Positions 54,610 to 62,494 of a DNA stretch of 64,000 nt are shown here, in pieces (the first letter of the stretch is position 1; the number at the start of each line of letters is the position of its first letter). Position numbers and translations under genes: made by a program. The notes under the pieces were generated by a model. That model ran no database searches. It saw only the letters and a program-made list of their open reading frames with translations, and was not told the origin of the DNA. This DNA comes from an uncultured Collinsella sp. (lineage in GTDB: Bacteria; Actinomycetota; Coriobacteriia; Coriobacteriales; Coriobacteriaceae), in NCBI GenBank assembly GCA_934668345.1, contig CAKUNE010000001.1, positions 62,001-126,000 on the forward strand. Direction: 5' to 3'.

Positions 54610-55755
54610 ATGGACCTTGCTGACATCCGCCAGGCCATTGATGGCATCGACACCACGCTCCTCAACAGCTTTGTCGAGCGCATGGACATTGCCACCGAGG
54701 TCGCCAAGTCAAAGATCGAGATGGGCAAGGCCGTCTTCGACCCCGCCCGCGAGCGCTCCAAGCTCAACAACCTCGCCAGCCGCGCACCCGAGCGCTACGA
54801 GGCGCAGACAATCACCCTGTTCCGCTTGCTCATGAGCATGAGCAAGGCCGAGCAGCAGCGCTACATCAACGAGCTCAAGGACATCACGGTGTCGCAAAAA
54901 GCCCACGCTACGGCCGCACCCCTCGACACGCCCTTCCCCCAGACTGCCACGGTCGCCTGTCAGGGCGTCGAGGGCGCCTACAGCCAGATCGCCGCATGCA
55001 AGCTCTTCGATGTGCCCGATATCGCTTTCTTCGAAACTTTCGAGGGCGTCATGCGTGCCGTGCGCGACGGCTTCTGCGAGTTTGGCGTGCTGCCCATCGA
55101 AAACTCCACCGCTGGCTCGGTCAACGCCGTCTACGACCTGCTCGCACAGTTCGACTTCCACATTGTGCGCTCGCTGCGCCTCAAGATCGACCACAACCTG
55201 CTCGTCAAACCCGGTACCAAGCTGCAGGACGTGCGCGAGGTCTACAGCCACGGCCAAGCCATCGCCCAGTGTGCCGGCTTTATCGAGGCCCACGACCTGC
55301 ACGCCACCAAGTACCCCAACACGGCCATGTCTGCCGAGATGGTTGCCAACTCCGACCGCTCCGATGTCGCCGCCATCGCCTCGCGCAGCTGCGCGGCGCT
55401 CTACGGCCTGGAGGTGCTGGAACCCAACATCCAGGACTCGGACAACAACTACACGCGCTTCGTCGTCATCAGCCGCGAGCCGCGCGTCTACCCCGGCGCC
55501 AACCGCACCTCGCTCATGATCACCACGACCAACGAGCCGGGCTCGCTCTATCGCGTGCTCGAGCGCTTCTACGCGCTCAATATCAACCTCATCAAGCTCG
55601 AGAGCCGACCCATCCCCGGGCACGACTTTGAGTTTATGTTCTACTTTGACCTGGACTGCCCCTTTGGCAGCAAGGCCCTCGACGACCTGCTCGATTCCAT
55701 CGACGACGTGTGCGAAAGCTTCACCTACTTTGGCAGCTACACGGAGGTGCTCTAG
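54610..55755 (+). CDS. pheA: Bifunctional chorismate mutase-prephenate dehydratase
   Basis: Fused P-protein catalysing chorismate to prephenate to phenylpyruvate. Residues 1 to about 85 are an AroQ-type mutase (DLADIRQAIDGIDTTLLNSF, with ERSKLNNLASRAP). About 115-285 is the dehydratase (ACQGVEGAYSQIAA, LPIENSTAGSVNAVYDLL, NNYTRFVVISRE). About 295-375 is an ACT domain (NEPGSLYRVLERFYALNINL, then LESRP), the phenylalanine-sensing module. ATG 54610, six bases after AAAGGGG; 381 residues. Confidence 0.95.
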   Translation: MDLADIRQAIDGIDTTLLNSFVERMDIATEVAKSKIEMGKAVFDPARERSKLNNLASRAPERYEAQTITLFRLLMSMSKAEQQRYINELKDITVSQKAHATAAPLDTPFPQTATVACQGVEGAYSQIAACKLFDVPDIAFFETFEGVMRAVRDGFCEFGVLPIENSTAGSVNAVYDLLAQFDFHIVRSLRLKIDHNLLVKPGTKLQDVREVYSHGQAIAQCAGFIEAHDLHATKYPNTAMSAEMVANSDRSDVAAIASRSCAALYGLEVLEPNIQDSDNNYTRFVVISREPRVYPGANRTSLMITTTNEPGSLYRVLERFYALNINLIKLESRPIPGHDFEFMFYFDLDCPFGSKALDDLLDSIDDVCESFTYFGSYTEVL

Positions 55756-57006
55756 ATGACCGATGCCGCCGCAACCCGCCCCTACGGCGTGCTGGGCCGC
55801 GTGCTGGGCCACAGCTACACCCCGACCATCTACAAGGAGCTCGCGGGCCTGGAATACGTGCGTTTTGAACGCGAGCCCGAGGACCTCGAAGCCTTTATGA
55901 CGGGCGGCGAATGGGAGGGCACCAACGTGACCATCCCCTACAAGCGCGCCGTCATGGACTACCTGGACGAGCTGAGCCCGCTCGCCGAGCGCATGGGCAA
56001 CGTCAACACCATCACGCGCCTGGCTGACGGCCGCCTGCGCGGCGACAACACCGACTACTTCGGCTTTCAGTGCCTAGTCGAGGAGCTGGGCGTTGGGGTC
56101 GCCGGCAAGAAGGCCCTCGTGCTCGGTGCCACCGGTGGCGCCGGCACCACTGCCAGCATGGTGCTCGGCGACCTGGGCGCCATCGTCGTGCCGGTCGGCC
56201 GCACGAGCGAAGTCAACTACGACAACATCGCGCAGCAGTCCGACGCCGCGTTGCTCGTCAACTGCACGCCCGCCGGCATGTTCCCCCACTGTCCCGATGC
56301 CCCCTGCACGCTCGAGGGGCTCGATGCGCTCGAGGGCGTCATCGACATTGTCTACAACCCTGCACGCACGGGACTCATGCTCGAGGCCGAGCGCCGCGGC
56401 ATCCCCTGCATCGGCGGCCTGCTGATGCTCGTGGCCCAGGCGGCGCAAGCCGTTGAGCGCTACACCGGCCAGGTCACTCCGCGTGAGCGAATTCTGGACG
56501 TAACGGAGCGCCTGTCACGCCGCGAACAGAACATCGCGCTGATCGGTATGCCGGGCTCGGGCAAGACCCGCGTGGGCGAGCAGATTGCTCTGCTCACGGG
56601 GCGAGAGCACATTGACCTGGACCGCGCCCTCGAGGAGCGCCTGGGCATGCTCTGCGCCGACTTTATCGTCGAGCGCGGCGAGGCGGCCTTTCGCGAACAG
56701 GAGACGGCGGCGCTGGCCGGCATCTCCAAGCGCAGCGGCCTGGTGCTTTCCACGGGCGGCGGCGTGGTCACGCGCGACGAGAACTACCCGCTACTGCACC
56801 AGAACAGCCAGATCGTGATGCTTAACCGTAAGCTCGACGAACTCGCCCACAAGGGTCGCCCCATCACCGCCCGCGATGGCATCGACAAGCTGGCCGAGCA
56901 GCGCATGCCGCGCTACCGCGCCTGGGCCGACTACATCATCGACTCACGCGACTGCGCCGCCAACACCGCCCAGGCCCTCCTCGACACCCTCCCATCCGCT
57001 CTCTAA
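55756..57006 (+). CDS. aroEK: Fused shikimate dehydrogenase-shikimate kinase
   Basis: One 416-residue frame carries two consecutive shikimate-pathway enzymes. Residues 1 to about 245 are AroE: LGHSYTPTIY substrate loop, NVTIPYK with Lys63, DNTDYFGF with Asp100, and the NADP loop VLGATGGAG. Residues about 255-416 are AroK: P-loop IGMPGSGKT (262-270), the acidic DLDRALEE, STGGGVVTRDEN, and the lid KGRPI. The short Arg-rich joint (ERLSRREQ) is the linker. No stop or frameshift separates the halves. ATG directly follows the pheA TAG and is preceded by GGAGGTG. Confidence 0.95.
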   Translation: MTDAAATRPYGVLGRVLGHSYTPTIYKELAGLEYVRFEREPEDLEAFMTGGEWEGTNVTIPYKRAVMDYLDELSPLAERMGNVNTITRLADGRLRGDNTDYFGFQCLVEELGVGVAGKKALVLGATGGAGTTASMVLGDLGAIVVPVGRTSEVNYDNIAQQSDAALLVNCTPAGMFPHCPDAPCTLEGLDALEGVIDIVYNPARTGLMLEAERRGIPCIGGLLMLVAQAAQAVERYTGQVTPRERILDVTERLSRREQNIALIGMPGSGKTRVGEQIALLTGREHIDLDRALEERLGMLCADFIVERGEAAFREQETAALAGISKRSGLVLSTGGGVVTRDENYPLLHQNSQIVMLNRKLDELAHKGRPITARDGIDKLAEQRMPRYRAWADYIIDSRDCAANTAQALLDTLPSAL

Positions 57007-57008
57007 TC

Positions 57009-57048
57009 AAAACCACCACAAAGGGGACAGGCACCTTTGCGGTGGTTT
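57009..57048 (+). repeat. Long hairpin between the aroE-aroK gene and aroQ
   Basis: Fifteen-base arms (57009-57023 and 57034-57048) with one mismatch enclose a ten-base loop. It is transcribed within the aro operon, 22 bases before aroQ. Only TTTCT follows, so it is a weak terminator at best. The loop side contains GGGGACAGGCACCTTTG; from memory similar text recurs between genes in Coriobacteriia, so this may be a copy of a dispersed palindromic repeat. Confidence 0.5.
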
Positions 57049-57070
57049 CTCGACTGCAAAGGAAGCAACC

Positions 57071-57508
57071 ATGAAAGTACTCGTCATCAACGGCCCCAAC
57101 CTCAACATGCTCGGCATTCGCGAGCCGGGCATCTATGGCAGCGACAACTACGACCGCTTAGTGCAGATCTGCCAGGAAGCGGGCACTGCACAGGGCTTCG
57201 ACGAGGTCGAGGTCTTCCAGTCCAACCACGAGGGCAGCATCGTCGACAAGATCCAGGAGGCCTACGGCAAGGTCGACGGCATCGTCATCAACCCGGCGGC
57301 ATACACGCATACGAGCGTGGCGATCCTCGACGCCCTCAAGGCCGTCGCCATCCCTGCCGTCGAGGTCCACATCAGCGCCGTAGAGACACGCGAGGACTTC
57401 CGCCAGGTGAGCTATGCACGCCTAGCCTGCTTCGCCACCATCACCGGCGAAGGCCTCCAAGGCTACGCCCACGCGTTGGAGCTGCTGAAAGAGCATCTCG
57501 AAAAGTAA
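57071..57508 (+). CDS. aroQ: 3-dehydroquinate dehydratase, type II
   Basis: Dehydrates 3-dehydroquinate to 3-dehydroshikimate. The type II core is complete: VLVINGPNLNMLGIREPGIYG (with the catalytic Tyr), FQSNHEGSIVDKI, INPAAYTHTSVAI, and EVHISAVETREDFRQVSY. ATG 57071, seven bases after AAAGGAAG, gives 145 residues. Last gene of the operon, separated from aroE-aroK by the hairpin at 57009-57048. Confidence 0.97.
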   Translation: MKVLVINGPNLNMLGIREPGIYGSDNYDRLVQICQEAGTAQGFDEVEVFQSNHEGSIVDKIQEAYGKVDGIVINPAAYTHTSVAILDALKAVAIPAVEVHISAVETREDFRQVSYARLACFATITGEGLQGYAHALELLKEHLEK

Positions 57509-57533
57509 GACTGCAACACTACTGAATAATGAC

Positions 57534-57569
57534 AGCGGGAAGGGTCGACTTGGTCCTCCCCGCTTTTAA
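57534..57569 (+). terminator. Terminator of the aro operon
   Basis: Six-base AGCGGG/CCCGCT closing stem extended by AAGG/CCT pairing, followed by TTTTAATT. It lies between the converging aroQ and acyltransferase genes. Confidence 0.75.
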
Positions 57570-58556
57570 TTACGCCTTCTTGATCACGTACGCCAATCCA
57601 ATATCGCAGGCGCAACGCACGAGAGATGCAAAGAGCCACGATGCTGGCAGCGCCATAAGCAGCGGCATGGTCTGCCAGGGGATAAACCAATCGACCGCGT
57701 GGATTGCAAAGATGGCAAGGCTGGCCTGTCCGCAGAACACGAGAGCTTTTTCAAAGGACCCCAAAACCGGCACGTCTTTCAACTTCTCCAGCGCCATGGA
57801 AACCCAGCACACGCAATAGCTGCCGGCAAGAGCGGCAACTGTCGCAACCGCAAATCCATCCACGCGGCGGCTCGAAAGCTCAAGCCCACTCAGCGCGGCA
57901 AGGACAAGCCAAGCGACACCGGCTCCAATAAACAGCAGAGGCTTGCTCACGCTCGGCTCCAGCCCCCTTTGGCGCGCCGTATAGCCAATCCACATCAGCA
58001 AGACGGTGTAGCAGCTCAGATCCAAATCGAGTGGCAGGTAAACACCAAAACAGCGAGACACGCTCAAACCGCAAAAGGCAATCGCAGCACAGACAACGCC
58101 CTGCCAAACAGCCCCAATCCCGCGGCGATCAAACAGCCGCACGAGCACATTAAACAACAGGCGCGACGTAAACAGCGCCGCCAAAAACCATGCCATGCCA
58201 ACGGCGGTAACGCCAAGCACAGGCACATCAACGCCCGAGGCAAACACAAGCGTCTTAAGCCCCGCAACCAGCGTACCGCTCGTCAAAGGAGCGCCGCTCA
58301 TCAAGAACGTCGGCACCTGCCACGCCAGTGCAAGAATCACATACGGCACCAGCAGGCGCGACACCGAACCACTCAGCAGCTCGCGCCACGGCTTCGGCCT
58401 AAACGTATACCCGGCAAGAATAAAGAACACCGGCATGTGAAACGAGAAGATCGCGTGCCGCAAGGGAGAAGGATTTGGGACGGTGTGTCCCACAATGACC
58501 AGAATCATTGCAATCCCCTTTGCAATATCGATCCAGTCGAGCCTTTTGCTTCCCAT
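57570..58556 (-). CDS. Acyltransferase-3 family membrane protein (fucose 4-O-acetylase-like)
   Basis: Integral membrane O-acyltransferase of the kind that acetylates surface sugars. The N-terminus RLDWIDIAKGIAMILVIVGH with the key His, then FSFHMPVFFILAGY, is typical; about ten membrane segments follow. ATG 58556, six bases after GAAGGG, gives 328 residues; the earlier GTG overlaps this ribosome site. Isolated between the aro operon and a tRNA gene; the neighbouring exporter and glycosyltransferases suggest an envelope polysaccharide as substrate (inference). Confidence 0.85.
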   Translation of the reverse strand: MGSKRLDWIDIAKGIAMILVIVGHTVPNPSPLRHAIFSFHMPVFFILAGYTFRPKPWRELLSGSVSRLLVPYVILALAWQVPTFLMSGAPLTSGTLVAGLKTLVFASGVDVPVLGVTAVGMAWFLAALFTSRLLFNVLVRLFDRRGIGAVWQGVVCAAIAFCGLSVSRCFGVYLPLDLDLSCYTVLLMWIGYTARQRGLEPSVSKPLLFIGAGVAWLVLAALSGLELSSRRVDGFAVATVAALAGSYCVCWVSMALEKLKDVPVLGSFEKALVFCGQASLAIFAIHAVDWFIPWQTMPLLMALPASWLFASLVRCACDIGLAYVIKKA

Positions 58557-58588
58557 GGCGAACCCTTCAAAACCGCAGCACACAAGAT

Positions 58589-58622
58589 GAAAAAAGCCCA
58601 GACCACCAAGCGGTCCGGGCTT
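58589..58622 (-). terminator. Terminator of tRNA-Arg(TCT)
   Basis: Eleven-base arms with one G-T pair and a 7-base loop, followed on the minus strand by TTTTTT, 10 bases past the tRNA CCA end. It is immediately ahead of the acyltransferase gene. Confidence 0.85.
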
Positions 58623-58631
58623 AATAAACGA

Positions 58632-58708
58632 TGGTGCTCCATGGCGGATTCGAACCGTCGACCTTGGGATTAGAAGTCCCCTGCTCTATCCAACTGAGCT
58701 AATGGAGC
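58632..58708 (-). tRNA. tRNA-Arg, anticodon TCT
   Basis: A 77-base cloverleaf on the minus strand: acceptor GCTCCAT/ATGGAGC perfect, D-arm TAGCTCAG, anticodon loop CTTCTAA, T-loop TTCGAAT, discriminator A and encoded CCA. Anticodon TCT reads AGA. The T-stem GACGG/CCGCC has one A-C mismatch and the outer anticodon-stem pair is G-A, so it is slightly imperfect. A TATAAT on the minus strand (58760-58755) may be its -10. Confidence 0.92.
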
Positions 58709-58762
58709 AAATAACCGCACGCCCAAGCAAGCGCAAACCTGTCAGGCGCAAGTAATTATAAC

Positions 58763-59530
58763 CTAGTTGAACTGCTCGCGGTACGCCTTGCAGACCTCAT
58801 CGACCGGGCCGTCCATGCGAAGGTCACCCTTCTCAATCCAAACTGCACGCTGGCAGATGCGCTCAACCTGCTCCATGGAGTGCGAAACGAACAGAACCGT
58901 CACGTCGCCGCTCTGGATAAAGTGCTGGATGCGGGCCTCGCACTTCTGCTGGAAGAACACATCACCGACGGACAGCGTCTCGTCAACGATCAGAATATCG
59001 GGCTCGGTAATCGTCGCGATTGCAAAGGCAATACGCGCCACCATACCCGAGGAGAAGTTCTTGAGCGGCATGTCGACAAAGTTCTGCAGCTCAGCGAACT
59101 CGATAATGCCGTCAAAGTTGGCGTCGATGAACTCCTTGGTATAGCCGAGCAGGGCGCCGTTCAGATAGATGTTCTCGCGGGCTGTCAGCTCGGGGTCAAA
59201 GCCGGCACCAAGCTCAATCAGCGGCGCGATGTTACCGTGCACTTTAACGCTGCCCTCGCTGGGCTCAAGCACGCCAGCGATGATCTTGAGCATCGTAGAC
59301 TTACCGGAACCATTGGTGCCAACCAGACCCACGACCTCGCCACGATGAATATCAAACGAGATGTGCTTAAGTGCCCTAAACTCCTCAAAGAACAGCTCGT
59401 GCTTGGCAAGCTTAATGAAGTACTCCTTGAGGTTGGTCAGCGACTCGGACGCCATGTTAAAGATCATGGTGACGTCGTCGACCTCGACAGCCAGAGGCTG
59501 CTCGCTGTAATCAACAACAGATTCAGTCAT
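58763..59530 (-). CDS. Polysaccharide/teichoic-acid ABC exporter, ATP-binding protein
   Basis: ATPase of an ABC-2 type exporter for undecaprenyl-linked glycopolymers (TagH/Wzt/RfbE group). Walker A GTNGSGKST, signature NFSSGMVARIAF, Walker B ILIVDET with LSVGD, and switch His in FVSHS. The loop NMASESLTNLKEYFIKLAKH before Walker A is typical of this group. 255 residues, no C-terminal sugar-binding domain. ATG 59530 is seven bases after AAGGAG. Lies 11 bases downstream of its permease. Confidence 0.92.
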   Translation of the reverse strand: MTESVVDYSEQPLAVEVDDVTMIFNMASESLTNLKEYFIKLAKHELFFEEFRALKHISFDIHRGEVVGLVGTNGSGKSTMLKIIAGVLEPSEGSVKVHGNIAPLIELGAGFDPELTARENIYLNGALLGYTKEFIDANFDGIIEFAELQNFVDMPLKNFSSGMVARIAFAIATITEPDILIVDETLSVGDVFFQQKCEARIQHFIQSGDVTVLFVSHSMEQVERICQRAVWIEKGDLRMDGPVDEVCKAYREQFN

Positions 59531-59541
59531 CACAGCACTCC

Positions 59542-60387
59542 TTAGATGTAGAGGATGAACTTGCGCTCGGACTTATGGAACACGGTGTAGCCAATAACAA
59601 GCGCAAGGACCGCCCAAGCGACGCACATACCAAACGTCAAAAGCGAGGGCGTAGTCTGGAACAGGAAGATATCACGCATAAACTGCAGGTAGTTGTACAT
59701 GGGGTTCGCATACACCAAGATCCGAACGATATGCGGCATCTGAGCAACAAAGTCGGTCGTCCAGAAAATAGGCGTGATATAGGTCCAAGCCGTGATGACA
59801 ACACTCCACAGATGCATAACGTCGCGGAAAAAGACCGTGAGGGCCGAGAGCATCATACCCAGGCCCATGCAGAAGCACATAAGCAGCAGCAGGCAGACCG
59901 GCAGCAGAATCAGATGCCAAGAAGGCATAACATGGAACCACAGCATAACGATGGCAACGGCGACCAGCGAGAAGGCAAAGTTAACCAGCGAGAAGAGCAC
60001 CTTCTGTACTGGGAAGACCCAACGGTGCACCTTAACCTTCTTGAGCAGCGGGGCAGCACCCACGATCGACGTCAGGGCCTGGTTCGTAGACTCGGACATG
60101 ACGGCAAAGGTAACGTTACCCACGATCAAGTACAGCGGGTACATCTCGGGCGTAATCGAGCCATTGCGGCCCTGGGCAAAAATCGTCGAGAACACGATGG
60201 CCATGACGATCATCATCAGAAGCGGGTTGAGCACCGACCATGCGACGCCCAGAACGCTACGGCGATACTTGATCTTAAAATCCTTGGTAACCAGCTGACG
60301 AAGGATAAACGCGTCCTTCTCAAATTCGTTCTTAGCAAACGTCGCAGGCAGACTGCGAGTTTCTTGTTGCTTTGTCTGATCCGACAC
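59542..60387 (-). CDS. Polysaccharide/teichoic-acid ABC exporter, permease
   Basis: ABC-2 type membrane component (TagG/RfbD group) with six membrane helices. The cytoplasmic interface helix LRQLVTKDFKIKYRRSVLG and the downstream FSTIFAQG are characteristic; the C-terminus has YANPMYNYLQFMRDI. GTG 60387, eight bases after AAAGGAG, gives 281 residues. The open frame continues upstream but without a ribosome site. Works with the ATPase gene downstream to export lipid-linked glycan. Confidence 0.92.
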   Translation of the reverse strand: MSDQTKQQETRSLPATFAKNEFEKDAFILRQLVTKDFKIKYRRSVLGVAWSVLNPLLMMIVMAIVFSTIFAQGRNGSITPEMYPLYLIVGNVTFAVMSESTNQALTSIVGAAPLLKKVKVHRWVFPVQKVLFSLVNFAFSLVAVAIVMLWFHVMPSWHLILLPVCLLLLMCFCMGLGMMLSALTVFFRDVMHLWSVVITAWTYITPIFWTTDFVAQMPHIVRILVYANPMYNYLQFMRDIFLFQTTPSLLTFGMCVAWAVLALVIGYTVFHKSERKFILYI

Positions 60388-60426
60388 GGATGCAACTCCT
60401 TTACTCGTAATCGTTGACAAACGAAC

Positions 60427-60432
60427 AGTATA
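60427..60432 (-). promoter_or_regulatory. -10 element of the ABC exporter operon
   Basis: TATACT on the minus strand (60432-60427), about 45 bases before the permease GTG. No good -35 at 16-18 bases. Divergent to the glycosyltransferase promoter 57 bases away. Confidence 0.45.
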
Positions 60433-60488
60433 GACCCGACGGCCATGCAAACGATTCGCGCAACAAAACTGGAGAACTAACCCACATC

Positions 60489-60517
60489 TTAGGATGCCAA
60501 GCCCAAACGGCTATACT
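60489..60517 (+). promoter_or_regulatory. Promoter of the glycosyltransferase operon
   Basis: -35 TTAGGA (60489-60494) and -10 TATACT (60512-60517) with a 17-base spacer, about 25 bases before the ribosome site of the first glycosyltransferase gene. Confidence 0.55.
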
Positions 60518-60547
60518 TTCAGGGATTGAATGTATAAGGAGCATTGA

Positions 60548-61519
60548 GTGAATTCTGAATCCATCGCCGTCATCATCCCCTGCTACAACGAAGCCCTCAC
60601 GATCGGCAAAGTCATCGACGACTTTCACCGCGAGCTTCCGCAAGCGACGGTCTATGTCTATGACAACAACTCGTCGGACGACACCTCACGCATCGCCACC
60701 GAACACGGCGCCACGGTCCGCTTTGAGCCCCGTCAGGGAAAGGGCAACGTGTGCCGCCAGATGTTTCGCGATATCGACGCCGATTGCTACCTGATGGTCG
60801 ACGGCGACGACACCTATCCCGCCGAGGCTGCCAAAGCCCTCTGCGAGCCCATCCTTAACGGCACGGCCGACATGACCGTAGGCGACCGCCTTTCCAACGG
60901 CACCTACGCCGAGGAGAACAAGCGTGCCTTCCACGGCTTTGGCAACAATCTGGTCCGCGCCATGATCAAGTGGATCTATGGCTACAGCTTCGATGACGTC
61001 ATGACCGGCTACCGCGCCATGAGCCGCCCGTTCGTCAAAACCTTCCCCGTGCTTTCCGAGGGCTTCCAGATCGAAACCGAGCTCTCGATCCACGCCGTCG
61101 ACCACCGCTGGCGCATCAAAGATGTGCCCATCGAGTACCGCGACCGTCCGGAAGGCTCCGAGTCCAAGCTCAATACCGTGAGCGACGGCATTAAAGTCGT
61201 CGCGATGATCGGCACGCTGTTCAAGGACTACCGCCCGCTGAAGTTCTTCAGCCTCGTAGCGCTTCTGTTTGCGGTGATCGGCCTCGCCCTGGGCATGCCC
61301 ATCGTTGTCGAGTATTTCCACACCGGCCTCGTTCCGCGCTTCCCCACCGCCATGCTCGCCGCGTCGTTTATGTTCCTGTGCGGTCTGAGCCTTGCAACCG
61401 GATTCATCCTCGATTCCGTGGCAAAGGTCGAAAAAAAGCAGTGGGAGGTCAACGTGTACAGCAAATACGCCTACGACGACCAGCTCGGCCACCCCACTTC
61501 CAAGCCAAGCGAGAGGTAA
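60548..61519 (+). CDS. Family-2 glycosyltransferase with C-terminal membrane helices
   Basis: GT-A fold transferase of the dolichyl-phosphate-mannose-synthase-like group. IAVIIPCYNEALTIGKVI starts the fold, MVDGDDTYP carries the D-x-D, and FQIETELSIHA and DVPIEYRDRPEGSESKL are typical. Two membrane segments (about 232-252 and 268-292) follow the catalytic domain. GTG 60548 lies six bases after AAGGAG; 323 residues. Probably charges a polyprenyl phosphate with a sugar. First gene of a three-gene run. Confidence 0.88.
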   Translation: MNSESIAVIIPCYNEALTIGKVIDDFHRELPQATVYVYDNNSSDDTSRIATEHGATVRFEPRQGKGNVCRQMFRDIDADCYLMVDGDDTYPAEAAKALCEPILNGTADMTVGDRLSNGTYAEENKRAFHGFGNNLVRAMIKWIYGYSFDDVMTGYRAMSRPFVKTFPVLSEGFQIETELSIHAVDHRWRIKDVPIEYRDRPEGSESKLNTVSDGIKVVAMIGTLFKDYRPLKFFSLVALLFAVIGLALGMPIVVEYFHTGLVPRFPTAMLAASFMFLCGLSLATGFILDSVAKVEKKQWEVNVYSKYAYDDQLGHPTSKPSER

Positions 61520-61525
61520 ACCACT

Positions 61526-62494
61526 ATGCCGCTCATCTCCATCGTCGTGCCGTGCTACAACGAGCAGGAATCACTTCCGATCTTTCTCAAAGAGCTCGAT
61601 GGCGTCGTTCGCATCATGACCCAGCAAGACCCCGGCATCTCCTTTGAGACAGTCCTCATCGACGATGGCTCGGCAGACAAAACGCTCGCCGTCATGAAAG
61701 CAGAAGCCGCGGCGGCGCATCCATACGCCATCCGCTGGCACTCTTTCTCGCGCAACTTTGGCAAGGAGGCGGCACTACTCGCCGGACTCCAGCACGCAAA
61801 GGGCGACTATGTCGCCACCATGGATGCCGACATGCAGGACCCGCCCTCGCTCCTGCCGCAGATGTACGAGATCTTACAAACCGAAGACTACGACAACGTC
61901 GCCACACGCAGGACCACCCGCAAAGGCGAGCCTCCCATCAGGTCGTTCTGTGCCCGTATGTTCTACAAGATCATTAACCGCATTTCCAAGGCCGACATCG
62001 TCGACGGAGCACGCGATTTTAGGCTCATGAAGCGGCCTATGGTCAACGCCATCATCTCCATGGGCGAATACAACCGATTCTCCAAGGGCATTTACGGCTG
62101 GGTGGGCTTCAAGACCAAATGGCTCCCCTACGTAAACGTCAACCGCGTGGCCGGCGAGACCAAATGGAGCTTTTGGTCGCTGCTCCTCTATTCCATCGAC
62201 GGCATCGTCGCGTTTTCCACGGCACCGCTCTCCCTCGCCGCCCTCACAGGTATCGTCTTCTGTCTCATCGCTATTCTGGGATTCGTCGTCATCCTAGTAA
62301 AGACGCTTGTCTGGGGCGACCCCGTCGGCGGATGGCCCTCCCTTGCCTGCCTCATTACGCTGTTTGGCGGCATGCAGCTCCTGTGCCTGGGAATCATTGG
62401 CGAGTACCTAGCAAAAGCCTACTTGGAGACCAAGCGCCGCCCCATCTATATCATTCGAGAATCCAACGAGGAATCTGATGACACAGCCCAATAA
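61526..62494 (+). CDS. Polyprenyl-phosphate glycosyltransferase (GtrB-like)
   Basis: Second GT2 enzyme, closer to bactoprenol glucosyltransferases. ISIVVPCYNEQESLPIFL, then the catalytic region ATMDADMQDPP, GARDFRLMKRP and RFSKGIYGWVGFKT. Two C-terminal membrane helices (about 232-255 and 267-290) and a cytoplasmic tail with KRRPIYIIRES are family features. 322 residues. Its last 17 bases overlap the next gene. Likely supplies lipid-linked sugar to the YfhO-type protein. Confidence 0.9.
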   Translation: MPLISIVVPCYNEQESLPIFLKELDGVVRIMTQQDPGISFETVLIDDGSADKTLAVMKAEAAAAHPYAIRWHSFSRNFGKEAALLAGLQHAKGDYVATMDADMQDPPSLLPQMYEILQTEDYDNVATRRTTRKGEPPIRSFCARMFYKIINRISKADIVDGARDFRLMKRPMVNAIISMGEYNRFSKGIYGWVGFKTKWLPYVNVNRVAGETKWSFWSLLLYSIDGIVAFSTAPLSLAALTGIVFCLIAILGFVVILVKTLVWGDPVGGWPSLACLITLFGGMQLLCLGIIGEYLAKAYLETKRRPIYIIRESNEESDDTAQ

